DNA of 52,724 bases from Flavobacteriaceae bacterium (lineage in GTDB: Bacteria > Bacteroidota > Bacteroidia > Flavobacteriales > Flavobacteriaceae): the NCBI GenBank assembly GCA_013001285.1, contig JABDMU010000001.1:1-52724 (forward strand), in the 5' to 3' direction. Positions within the stretch are counted from its first letter, which is position 1. Each line of letters starts with the position of its first letter. The notes below the pieces were generated by a model that was given only the letters and a program-made list of their open reading frames with translations, was not told the origin of the DNA and did not search any database. Positions 16,476 to 24,809 of this stretch are shown here, piece after piece. The position numbers were made by a program, and so were the translations under genes.

Positions 16476-17801
16476 ATGAATATAACAAGAGAAAATATTG
16501 ATGAACTTAACGCAGTCGTTAAGGTTGATATTGCGAAAGAAGATTACAGCGATAAGGTTGAAAAGATTTTAATCGATTATCGTAAAACAGCTAATATTCC
16601 TGGATTTAGAAAAGGTCATGTCCCAATGGGAATGGTTAAAAAGCAATATGGGAAAGCTGTTCTTATTGATGAGGTAAATAAATTACTTCAAGATGCGCTT
16701 GGGAAATATTTGGTTGAAGAGAAACTCGATGTTCTCGGAAATCCTTTACCTAAGCCTCAGGACAACCTTGATTGGGATTCTGATGCGTTTTCTTTTGAAT
16801 TTGAACTTGGTCTAGCTCCTGCGTTCGAAGTTAATTTGAAAAGTAAAAAACCAATCACATATTATAAGATCGTTGCCGATAAAAAAATGATCGATGGTCA
16901 GGTGGAAAACATTCAAAAACAATATGGAAAATTGATCAATAAGGACGTTGTTGCCGAGGGAGATGAGATCACAGGAGTTTTTAAAAATGAAGATGGTTCT
17001 ATTGAAAACAGCACAACTTTGACCTTAGATAAGTTTAAAGGTAAAGCCACGGCTAAAAAATTCATTGGAGCTAAAGTTGGTGATGTTGTCACTTTAAAGA
17101 CAAAAGGATTGTTTAATGACGATCACGATCTTATGAATTTTCTAAAAGTGCCACATGATGAGGCTCACGGACTTAATATTGAAGTGACCTTTACCATAAC
17201 TGAGATCAATACTAGAGAGCTTGCTGATCTTGATCAGGATCTTTTTGATAAATTATTTGGAAAGGATGTCGTAAAATCTGTCACTGAGTTGAAAGCAAAG
17301 ATCAAGGAGGATGCCGAAAAGCAATTTGTTCAGCAATCTGATCAAAAACTATTGAATGATGTGACTGAACACCTGATAGAAAACACAAAATTTGATCTGC
17401 CTTCAGAATTTCTACAAAAATGGATTCAAACTGCTGGCGAAGAACAACTAGATGATAAGGAAGCCAAGGACGAATACGACAAATCTGAGAAAAGCATGCG
17501 TTATCAGCTTATTGAAGGCAAATTAATTGAAGAACACGATCTTCAGGTTAAATTTGAAGATTTGAAGGCGTTTTCTAAAGAAATGATCAAAGGGCAAATG
17601 GCTCAGTTCGGGCAAATGAACCCTTCAGATAAAGAGTTAGATGATATTGCAGCAAGAGTCATGTCGAATCAGGATGAAGTAAAACGATTATCTGAACAAT
17701 TAATGAGTCAAAAATTACTTCAACTTTACAAAGAAAAGGCCAACTTGAAAACCAAGGAGTTAGCCTACGATAAGTTTGTGAAGGAGGTCTACGGCTCATA
17801 G
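16476..17801 (+). CDS. tig: Trigger factor chaperone
   Basis: The 441-residue ribosome-bound chaperone meets nascent chains. The N-terminal ribosome-binding domain carries IPGFRKGHVP (about 40-49), the family's signature loop. A middle PPIase-like region (about 150-245) is weakly conserved, as is usual in Bacteroidota. The C-terminal helical arms (about 250-430) are rich in D/E/K (LADLDQDLFDKLFGKDVV). It has its own promoter and is followed by a terminator, then clpP and clpX, the common tig-clpP-clpX order. The set handles folding and degradation of new proteins. Confidence 0.95.
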   Translation: MNITRENIDELNAVVKVDIAKEDYSDKVEKILIDYRKTANIPGFRKGHVPMGMVKKQYGKAVLIDEVNKLLQDALGKYLVEEKLDVLGNPLPKPQDNLDWDSDAFSFEFELGLAPAFEVNLKSKKPITYYKIVADKKMIDGQVENIQKQYGKLINKDVVAEGDEITGVFKNEDGSIENSTTLTLDKFKGKATAKKFIGAKVGDVVTLKTKGLFNDDHDLMNFLKVPHDEAHGLNIEVTFTITEINTRELADLDQDLFDKLFGKDVVKSVTELKAKIKEDAEKQFVQQSDQKLLNDVTEHLIENTKFDLPSEFLQKWIQTAGEEQLDDKEAKDEYDKSEKSMRYQLIEGKLIEEHDLQVKFEDLKAFSKEMIKGQMAQFGQMNPSDKELDDIAARVMSNQDEVKRLSEQLMSQKLLQLYKEKANLKTKELAYDKFVKEVYGS

Positions 17802-17822
17802 TATTAAAAAATCACTATATTT

Positions 17823-17857
17823 AGGCGTTGATTTCGTAAGGATTCGACGCTTTTTTT
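17823..17857 (+). terminator. Terminator after tig
   Basis: AGGCGTTGA and TCGACGCTT pair over nine positions, including two G-U pairs, around a 12-base loop, and are followed by seven T. It separates tig from clpP. Partial read-through is possible because clpP begins 27 bases later. Confidence 0.7.
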
Positions 17858-17883
17858 AATCAAAAAACTTACTTAATTAGTAT

Positions 17884-18558
17884 ATGGATTACGGAAAAGA
17901 ATTTGAAAAATTTGCCATAAAAGATCAAGGCATTAGCAGTACATATTACAACAAGATAATAAGCAGTATGTATCCTGTTGGTTTGACCCCAAACATCATT
18001 GAAGAACGTCAGATGAATATTGCCATATTCGATGTGTTTTCAAGACTCATGATGGATCGTATCATATTTATGGGTACTGGGATCAACGATCAGGTGGCCA
18101 ATATTATTCAAGCTCAGTTGCTTTTTTTAGAAAGTACTGATGCCTCAAAAGATATTCAAATATATATCAATTCGCCAGGTGGAAGTGTCTATGCTGGCTT
18201 AGGTATTTATGATACCATGCAGCTTATAAAACCCGATGTTGCCACAATTTGCACAGGAATGGCCGCTTCAATGGGAGCCGTTTTACTTTGTGCAGGTGAA
18301 AAGGGCAAACGTAGTGGATTGACACATTCTCGAGTGATGATACACCAGCCTTTAGGAGGTGCTCAAGGTCAAGCTAGTGATATTGAGATCACAGCTCGTG
18401 AAATATTAATACTCAAAGAGGAGTTATATAAAATAATCAGTAAACATTCAGGACAGAGTTACGACAAGGTCTATGATGATGGTGATCGTGATTACTGGAT
18501 GAAAGCTGATAAAGCCCTAGAATATGGGATGATCGATGAGATTCTGTCTCGCGATTAA
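17884..18558 (+). CDS. clpP: ATP-dependent Clp protease proteolytic subunit
   Basis: The 224-residue serine protease subunit assembles into the tetradecameric barrel. The triad is visible as Ser129 (GMAASMGAV), His154 (VMIHQPLGG) and Asp203 (DRDYWM). The [19 protein letters not shown] segment forms the substrate-binding strand. The N-terminal 30 residues (about 18 more than mature ClpP) probably contain a self-cleaved propeptide. It partners with ClpX, encoded 29 bp downstream in the same operon. Confidence 0.97.
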   Translation: MDYGKEFEKFAIKDQGISSTYYNKIISSMYPVGLTPNIIEERQMNIAIFDVFSRLMMDRIIFMGTGINDQVANIIQAQLLFLESTDASKDIQIYINSPGGSVYAGLGIYDTMQLIKPDVATICTGMAASMGAVLLCAGEKGKRSGLTHSRVMIHQPLGGAQGQASDIEITAREILILKEELYKIISKHSGQSYDKVYDDGDRDYWMKADKALEYGMIDEILSRD

Positions 18559-18587
18559 TTTCCGAACTTAACCTAAATAATTATAAC

Positions 18588-19820
18588 ATGGCAAAAGAAG
18601 ATCTAGAATGCTCATTTTGTGGCAGGAAAAAACCTGAGACCAATTTATTGATCGCGGGCTTAGATGCTCATATTTGTGATCGCTGTATTGAACAGGCGCA
18701 TGGAATTGTAATTGAAGAATCTAAGCAGATGGATACCGGCGATCTGTCGGCTGAACTCATGCTTAGAAAGCCGCAAGAGATCAAATCCTTTCTTGACGAA
18801 TACATCATAGGTCAGGAACATACAAAACGTGTGATGTCTGTAGCTGTATACAACCACTATAAGCGTTTGTTACAATCGTCTAATGAAGATGACATTGAAA
18901 TTCAGAAAAGTAATATCATCATGGTTGGTCAAACAGGAACGGGTAAAACCCTTATGGCTAAGACCATTGCACGCATGCTGAATGTACCTTTGGCTATTGT
19001 AGATGCCACAGTTCTTACTGAAGCAGGATATGTAGGAGAAGATGTTGAAAGTATTTTAACACGATTGCTTCAAGCTGCAGATTACAATCTTGAAAAAGCA
19101 CAGCGTGGTATTGTATTTATTGATGAGATCGATAAAATTGCACGTAAAAGTGATAATCCGTCCATTACAAGAGATGTTTCAGGTGAAGGTGTTCAACAGG
19201 CCTTATTGAAGCTATTGGAAGGGACTGTTGTGAATGTACCACCAAAAGGAGGTAGAAAGCACCCAGACCAAAAATTCATCGAAGTAGATACTGAAAACAT
19301 TTTATTTATTGCAGGTGGTGCTTTTGATGGTATTGATCGTCATATATCCAAACGCTTGAATATGTCAGCTATTGGCTATAAGGCTTCGCATGATGAGGAA
19401 ACCGTTGATAAAGACAATTTATTGCAATATGTTATTCCGAAGGATTTAAAAGATTTTGGACTCATTCCTGAGATCATTGGTCGTTTACCTGTACTCACAT
19501 ATATGAATCCTTTGGATGCGAATACGCTTCGCGCTATTTTAACCGAACCAAGGAACGCCATCGTTAAGCAATATAAGAAGTTGTTTAAAATGGATGAGAT
19601 CGCCTTATCATTTACTGAAGGGGCCTTAGAATTTATTGTTGAAAAAGCGATTGAATATAAGTTAGGCGCACGTGGATTACGCTCATTATGTGAAGAGATC
19701 TTAACAGATGCTATGTTTAATATGCCTGGTGGAGATGAGACTAAATTAAATGTGACCAAAGCCTATGCTGAAGGAAAACTCACAAGAACAAAATTGAAGA
19801 AACTAAAAGCCGTTTCTTAA
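18588..19820 (+). CDS. clpX: ATP-dependent Clp protease ATP-binding subunit ClpX
   Basis: The 410-residue AAA+ unfoldase feeds ClpP. The zinc-binding domain has Cys8, Cys11, Cys30 and Cys33. The AAA module has Walker A GQTGTGKT (114-121), the GYVG pore loop (147-150), Walker B IVFIDEID (175-182) and the RKH loop GRKHP, then an IGRLPV sensor region and a GARGLRS sensor-2 arginine. All catalytic elements are intact. It shares an operon with clpP, and its message ends at the hairpin 21 bases after the stop. Confidence 0.98.
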   Translation: MAKEDLECSFCGRKKPETNLLIAGLDAHICDRCIEQAHGIVIEESKQMDTGDLSAELMLRKPQEIKSFLDEYIIGQEHTKRVMSVAVYNHYKRLLQSSNEDDIEIQKSNIIMVGQTGTGKTLMAKTIARMLNVPLAIVDATVLTEAGYVGEDVESILTRLLQAADYNLEKAQRGIVFIDEIDKIARKSDNPSITRDVSGEGVQQALLKLLEGTVVNVPPKGGRKHPDQKFIEVDTENILFIAGGAFDGIDRHISKRLNMSAIGYKASHDEETVDKDNLLQYVIPKDLKDFGLIPEIIGRLPVLTYMNPLDANTLRAILTEPRNAIVKQYKKLFKMDEIALSFTEGALEFIVEKAIEYKLGARGLRSLCEEILTDAMFNMPGGDETKLNVTKAYAEGKLTRTKLKKLKAVS

Positions 19821-19840
19821 ATTTTATTTCTATAAAAATG

Positions 19841-19874
19841 AAACCACCTAAGTTCAACTTTAGGTGGTTTTTTA
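19841..19874 (+). terminator. Terminator of clpP-clpX
   Basis: AAACCACCTAA and TTAGGTGGTTT form a perfect 11-bp stem with an 8-base loop, followed by TTTT. It is 21 bases past the clpX stop and is the first of two back-to-back hairpins between convergent genes. Confidence 0.85.
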
Positions 19875-19875
19875 A

Positions 19876-19914
19876 TTTTAAAAACCACCAGTTCTAAAAT
19901 TAGAAAACTGGTGG
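19876..19914 (-). terminator. Terminator of the PD40 gene
   Basis: On the minus strand CCACCAGTT and AACTGGTGG form a nine-base-pair stem with a 12-base loop, followed by TTTTT and further A/T. It lies 50 bases past the stop of the minus-strand PD40 gene and sits tail to tail with the clpX terminator. Confidence 0.8.
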
Positions 19915-19963
19915 CGTGATTAAACGCTATTAATACACTTAGCGTTCTATATGTAAGGGAGTT

Positions 19964-21199
19964 TTAATTTTTTGAGGACAATCTCAAGACCTCCTTATAG
20001 GTTTCGATATTTGCATTATTAGATTCGAAAGCATATTCGTAAGATTCAAATCCTTGCTTTAATATTTTTAATTTGTAATTTTCAAAGGCGCGAATGCTAA
20101 AGCTAAAATGAGCATCAACTCCGGTAGTTTGTGTTGAAATTTCCTTTCCATTAGTATCTAAAAGAACCACCTTAGAATCAGGAATAGGTTGATTTGTTTG
20201 TGTATCTACTATAATGCCTTGAAAGGTTTGAGCAATGGGTTTTGCTTTAAAATTATATAGATCGAAACTGCCTTCACCACCATTTTTATTTGAAGAAAAA
20301 TAACCTTGTTCCTCTGAAATGAATAATAAGCCTAATTCGTCATAGGAACTATTAATATCTCTTCCCAGATTTATAGGTCTTTCAAAATCTTGACCAATAG
20401 TCTTACTCATAAAAATATCATAGCCACCAAGCCCTTTATGTCCGTTCGAAGAAAAATATAGGCGATCATTGTCAGGATTGATAAATGGATATTTCTCATC
20501 CTTTATGGTATTGACAGTTGGCCCTAAATTATACGGAACTCCCAATGATCCATCTTCCAAAATATCAGCGACATACAGATCAAAACCACCTAAGCCTCCA
20601 GGTTTATTGGAAGAGAAAAACAATTGCTTTCCATCTGAGCTTATATTCGGATTCTCAATAGAATAATTTGAGTTAAAGGTCAATAAGGTTTCATTGATCC
20701 AATTCCCATGAGAATAGGGTTCAAGCTCAGCCTTGTACAGCCGATAATTTTTTGAATTGCCACGCTCACTGCGGGTGTAATAAATCGTATATTCATCTGG
20801 AGAGAACGCTACCTGTCCTTCGTTATGTTTTGTATTTAGTATTCTTGAAAAGAACAATGGATTAGAAAGTTTGCCATTGGCTTCTACGTCAAGGCAAAAC
20901 AATTCTGTATAAGGTTCATTGGTTTGGTCGTCAATTCCATTACCAAAACCTCCAATCTTTTTTGAAGATACCATGATGAGTTTGTTCCGAAAAATTCCAG
21001 AAGCGAACTCTGAATATTTGGTGTTGATACTAGCAACCGAAACGGTAAACTCTAAACCGCTTTTATTTGTTGTGGCATCCTCATTGGAGGTTTCAATAAT
21101 GTTAGCTTCATTAGTATCTGAGGGTAGGACTGAAGCATTTTCAGTTGAAAAAAATGTACAGAAAACTACAGCGAGGGACATAGGGATAGTCGCTTTCAT
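19964..21199 (-). CDS. Exported PD40 beta-propeller protein with C-terminal carboxypeptidase-like domain, no OmpA domain
   Basis: The 411-residue protein has an N-terminal hydrophobic signal (about 1-24). WD40-like/PD40 blades follow, with repeated motifs such as FSPDEYTIYYTRS, ISSDGKQLFFSSNKPGGLGG and DNDRLYFSSNGHKGLGGYD (about 95-320). A CarboxypepD_reg-like beta-sandwich follows (about 325-405; FQGIIVDTQTNQPIPDSKVV). In Bacteroidota this pair of domains is usually followed by an OmpA peptidoglycan-binding domain, as in T9SS-associated PorE-like proteins. Here the protein stops at LRLSSKN without one. It is presumably periplasmic or surface-bound. The role is unknown. The gene stands alone with its own terminator. 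Confidence 0.82.
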   Translation of the reverse strand: MKATIPMSLAVVFCTFFSTENASVLPSDTNEANIIETSNEDATTNKSGLEFTVSVASINTKYSEFASGIFRNKLIMVSSKKIGGFGNGIDDQTNEPYTELFCLDVEANGKLSNPLFFSRILNTKHNEGQVAFSPDEYTIYYTRSERGNSKNYRLYKAELEPYSHGNWINETLLTFNSNYSIENPNISSDGKQLFFSSNKPGGLGGFDLYVADILEDGSLGVPYNLGPTVNTIKDEKYPFINPDNDRLYFSSNGHKGLGGYDIFMSKTIGQDFERPINLGRDINSSYDELGLLFISEEQGYFSSNKNGGEGSFDLYNFKAKPIAQTFQGIIVDTQTNQPIPDSKVVLLDTNGKEISTQTTGVDAHFSFSIRAFENYKLKILKQGFESYEYAFESNNANIETYKEVLRLSSKN

Positions 21200-21335
21200 T
21201 TCAATGGATTTATATGATTAATAGCATTACTAATGTAACTGGAATATGCTAATTACAGGGGTATTCTAGATGAATTTTCGAGTATTTTCGTTTAACGTAA
21301 GAAGAAACCAAATTTCTTCGATGAACGGTGTTTTT

Positions 21336-22853
21336 TTATTTTACGTTTAATGCCAAAAGCTCATTTAAGTAGTCTCTAGAATTAGAAAGTCTTGGAATTT
21401 TGTGTTGCCCTCCGAGTTTATTTTTCTGTTTGAGCCAGTCATAAAAAAGTTGTTCACGTGCTATATTAACCTTGGGCTGGTTTAAAGTCATATTATTATA
21501 ACGCTTGGCTTCATAATCAGAATTCAAGCTTTGCAGGGTCTTATCGAGTAAAATATTAAATTTCTCAATATCCTTCGGAGGCGTTTTGAATTCTATGAGC
21601 CATTCGTGTGCACCTTTTTCCTTGCCTTGCATAAATATAGGTGCAGCAGTGAAATCGACGATCTCAGAATCAGTTTTACTACATACTTTTTTTAAAGCAT
21701 GTTCAGCATTCTCAATTATAAGTTCTTCACCAAATACATTGATATGATGCTTTGTTCTACCAGACACTTTTATTCTATACGGACTCACAGAAGTAAATCT
21801 AATGGTGTCACCAATTTTATAACGCCATAATCCAGCATTAGTAGTAATGACTACAGCATAATTTTTATCGACTTCTACATCGCTAAGTCGAATAACACGC
21901 TCTGAAGAAGACCCATAAGTTTCCATGTCGATAAACTCATAAAAAATACCATAATCCAACATCAGTAACAATTCACTTGAATCATTTTGATCTTGAATGG
22001 CAAAAAACCCTTCCGAAGCGTTATAGATCTCATAATATTTGAAGGATGCCTTGGGGAGTATGGCTTTGTACTGATCAACATAAGGCATGAAACTCACACC
22101 ACCGTGAAAATATACTTCCAGGTCTGGCCACACTTCAAATAAGGAGGTTTTCTTAGTTGTTTCAAGTACATTATTCAATAATACCAACATCCATGAAGGT
22201 ACTCCAGCAAGACTGGTCACATTTTCTTGAATGGTCTCATCAACTATGGCCTGCATCTTGTGTTCCCAATCACTCATGAGAGACACCTTATTACTGGGCG
22301 TGCTGCTAAATTCGGCCCAAAACGGCAAATTATCGATCAATATAGCTGACAGGTCACCAAAGATGGTGCCTTTTTCTTCATAAAGTTCTTTACTACCACC
22401 AAGCCTTAAACTCTTGCCTGTAAAAAGTTGAGAATTTTCATTATTATTAAGATACATACATAAGAGGTCCTTACTCGCAGCATAATGACAATCTTCTAAT
22501 GATTCATTGCTTACAGGAATGAACTTACTTTTAGAGTTCGTGGTTCCGCTGGATTTTGCAAACCATTTAATAGGTTTCGGCCAAAAAATATTTGACTCTC
22601 CTTGTCTGGAGCGTTTAATAAGATGTTCGTAATCTTCATAACTAGAAATGGGGACGCGTTCTGAAAAGGCTTCATAATTTTCAATAGAAGCAAAGTCAAA
22701 CGACCTTCCGATCTCAGTATCTTTTGCCTCCTCAATAAGGTCCAGAAGTAATTCGTTTTGAACTTCATTAGGGTATTTTAAAAACAGTTCAATCTGATGA
22801 AACCGCTTTTTTAAAAACCACGAAGCAATTGAATTTACAATAGGAATTGGCAT
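21336..22853 (-). CDS. GH3 auxin-responsive promoter family protein (acyl-adenylating amide synthetase)
   Basis: This 505-residue enzyme belongs to the GH3 branch of the ANL adenylating superfamily. The ATP-binding segment KSSGTTNSKSKFIPVS lies at about 100-115. YYEIYNASEGFF and a C-terminal IGDTIRFTSVSP, VSGRTKHHINVFGEELI region match the acyl-activating core and hinge. Plant GH3 enzymes join amino acids to hormones through an acyl-AMP. The substrates of the bacterial homologues are unknown. No peptide or lipid synthesis genes lie alongside. The gene is monocistronic and divergent from the DUF2797 gene. Confidence 0.9.
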   Translation of the reverse strand: MPIPIVNSIASWFLKKRFHQIELFLKYPNEVQNELLLDLIEEAKDTEIGRSFDFASIENYEAFSERVPISSYEDYEHLIKRSRQGESNIFWPKPIKWFAKSSGTTNSKSKFIPVSNESLEDCHYAASKDLLCMYLNNNENSQLFTGKSLRLGGSKELYEEKGTIFGDLSAILIDNLPFWAEFSSTPSNKVSLMSDWEHKMQAIVDETIQENVTSLAGVPSWMLVLLNNVLETTKKTSLFEVWPDLEVYFHGGVSFMPYVDQYKAILPKASFKYYEIYNASEGFFAIQDQNDSSELLLMLDYGIFYEFIDMETYGSSSERVIRLSDVEVDKNYAVVITTNAGLWRYKIGDTIRFTSVSPYRIKVSGRTKHHINVFGEELIIENAEHALKKVCSKTDSEIVDFTAAPIFMQGKEKGAHEWLIEFKTPPKDIEKFNILLDKTLQSLNSDYEAKRYNNMTLNQPKVNIAREQLFYDWLKQKNKLGGQHKIPRLSNSRDYLNELLALNVK

Positions 22854-22899
22854 AGATTAATTATATTTACGAGAAACTAAAAATAACAAAAATCTTGTT

Positions 22900-23691
22900 A
22901 TGCTTTACAAAGGTGTGCTAACAAAAATGCAAACTGAATTCGGTCATCCAATTCAATATTATCTTGTGTTTGAATCAGATTTCATTAATATGAATCAGTT
23001 ACTTGATAATAATATAAGTTTAAATTTAATGGGGCATCAATGTTTAAATTGCGGATTAGATAAACCTATTTATCGACAAGGATTTTGTCGAAGTTGTTTT
23101 TTTGATATCCCACAAGCTGCCGACTGGATCATGCGGCCTGAACTCAGTACAGCACATTTGGATAAAGAAGATCGTGATCTTGAGTACGAGAAAAAAGTGC
23201 AATTACAACCACATGTGGTTTATCTGGCTAATTCAAGTCATGTTAAGGTAGGTGTCACACGTAAAAGTCAGATACCAACGCGATGGATCGATCAAGGGGC
23301 ACATGAAGCCATTGAAATTGTTGAAGTTCCAAATCGGTATTTGGCAGGTATTACAGAAGTAGCTCTTAAAGCGCATGTGAGTGATAAGACCAATTGGAGA
23401 AATATGTTAAAAAATGAGGTCACAGATGAAGATCTTGCAGAATGGCGACATCGATTAAAAACTTATATACCAGAAGAGGCGAAAGCCTATTTTATAGAAA
23501 ACAATTCAGAAACCGAATTGGATTTCCCAGTGATTAAATTTCCAAAAAAACCAAAAAGTTTGAATCTGGAAAAATCAAAACAGTATAAAGGGAAATTAGT
23601 AGGTATTAAAGGTCAATATCTCATCTTTGATGATGAAACCGTCTTTAATGTTAGAGGAAATGAAGGATTGGTAGTAGAAATTTCAGTTTAA
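22900..23691 (+). CDS. DUF2797 family protein
   Basis: The 263-residue cytoplasmic protein has a cysteine cluster CLNCGLDKPIYRQGFCRSCF (about 48-67), probably a treble-clef zinc site. A conserved middle block follows (VYLANSSHVKVGVTRKSQIPTRWIDQGA), then an EVALKAHVSDKTNWRNML segment. The VGVTR...TRW pattern recalls GIY-YIG-like folds, but I cannot confirm nuclease activity. The C-terminal 50 residues look like a small beta domain. Its function is unknown. It converges on rpsU with a 35-bp gap and no clear terminator. Confidence 0.85.
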   Translation: MLYKGVLTKMQTEFGHPIQYYLVFESDFINMNQLLDNNISLNLMGHQCLNCGLDKPIYRQGFCRSCFFDIPQAADWIMRPELSTAHLDKEDRDLEYEKKVQLQPHVVYLANSSHVKVGVTRKSQIPTRWIDQGAHEAIEIVEVPNRYLAGITEVALKAHVSDKTNWRNMLKNEVTDEDLAEWRHRLKTYIPEEAKAYFIENNSETELDFPVIKFPKKPKSLNLEKSKQYKGKLVGIKGQYLIFDDETVFNVRGNEGLVVEISV

Positions 23692-23726
23692 AAGAAGTAC
23701 TACCTGTAAGAGAAAGCAGCTATAGA

Positions 23727-23924
23727 CTAATAAATATCTACCTGATCCTTAAGATTCTGGATGTACTGAGCTTTTTGAATTTCACGACGTCTTTTTACAG
23801 ATTTTTTAGTGAAATGCTTGTTCTCTCTCAAATTATTCATGATCTGAACATTTCTGTGCTTTCGCTTGTAACGCTTTAAAGCACGATCTATATTTTCTCC
23901 GTCTTTTACTTGAATGATAATCAT
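23727..23924 (-). CDS. rpsU: 30S ribosomal protein S21
   Basis: The 65-residue basic protein, MIIIQVKDGENIDRALKRY then KHRNVQIMNNLRENKHFTKK, matches bS21 over its whole length. bS21 sits near the anti-Shine-Dalgarno end of 16S rRNA. It has been linked in Bacteroidota to sequestering that end, in line with the weak Shine-Dalgarno use seen across this window. The gene is isolated, without dnaG/rpoD neighbours. The start is well placed by homology. Confidence 0.95.
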   Translation of the reverse strand: MIIIQVKDGENIDRALKRYKRKHRNVQIMNNLRENKHFTKKSVKRRREIQKAQYIQNLKDQVDIY

Positions 23925-24032
23925 AATTATTTTTTTAATCTTTCTATAAGTAGCGATTTGTTACTAAAAATAGGGTGCAAAGAAACAAAATATTGACGAA
24001 TTTTACCTAATTATTTTCGAATAACATTAAAA

Positions 24033-24737
24033 TTAGAGCAATTCGATCTCTTCATTAACCTTTAAATTGAATCTTTTTCGGAATAAATACACCCCTAAAT
24101 ATAAAAATGGTGTATCAAGCGCTGCGATCATGACCTTAAATAAGAAGCCTGCAATAAGCAATCCAAGAAATAAATTCCATTCAATTTCTCCAAATGCACA
24201 TAGTAACAATAAAACAGTTGCAGTATCAATGAATTGAGATAAAAAGGTCGAGAAATTATTGCGTAACCACAAATGTTTTCCTTTAGTAAGTGCTTTCCAA
24301 TAGTGATAGATCTGAATGTCAATAAATTGAGCAAATAAATAGGCCATCATGCTGGCAAGCACTGCAATGGCCGTACTTCCAAATACCGATGAAAACAGAG
24401 TGTCATTTACAGGCGACCATTCGGTAGCTGGAGCTGCATTGGCAACATAAACGATGAGCATAGAGAAAAATGAAGCAAAAATACCTGCTACCACAACTTG
24501 ATTTGCTCGTTTTTTGCCATAGATCTCACTGATGAGATCAGTAATTAAAAACGTTATGGGATAAGGTAAAATACCTACCGAGATCTCAAATAATTTAGTC
24601 CCAAAAATTTCAACATCAACGGGATGCCAATAGAAGAATTTTTTAAAAATTAGATTGGAAACCACCAAAGAGGTAATAAACAAGGCACCCAATAAAAGGT
24701 AGATGCGTTGTGCGGCTAATTTATCTCTAAGCGTCAT
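24033..24737 (-). CDS. Queuosine precursor transporter (YhhQ/QueT-like)
   Basis: The 234-residue membrane protein has about six helices. Family blocks are LFEISVGILPYPITFLITDLISEIYGKKRAN (near 45-75) and AQFIDIQIYHYWK followed by LWLRNNFSTFLSQFIDT (about 135-170). YhhQ-family proteins import queuosine precursors (preQ0/preQ1 or queuine) for tRNA wobble modification. No queuosine synthesis gene is adjacent. The gene is divergent from the folK fusion with 72 bp between starts. Confidence 0.92.
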   Translation of the reverse strand: MTLRDKLAAQRIYLLLGALFITSLVVSNLIFKKFFYWHPVDVEIFGTKLFEISVGILPYPITFLITDLISEIYGKKRANQVVVAGIFASFFSMLIVYVANAAPATEWSPVNDTLFSSVFGSTAIAVLASMMAYLFAQFIDIQIYHYWKALTKGKHLWLRNNFSTFLSQFIDTATVLLLLCAFGEIEWNLFLGLLIAGFLFKVMIAALDTPFLYLGVYLFRKRFNLKVNEEIELL

Positions 24738-24809
24738 TTAAAATTGTGTATAAATAGGTCGTATAAATATAAACTAATAAATTTTCTTTTGTTTATTTTG
24801 CCTTTAATT

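Noticed and set aside
24744-24809. 22-codon upstream extension of the folK fusion
   Set aside because: HPPK proteins begin near MEHPLKIIIALGSN, and the extension is AT-rich intergenic sequence.
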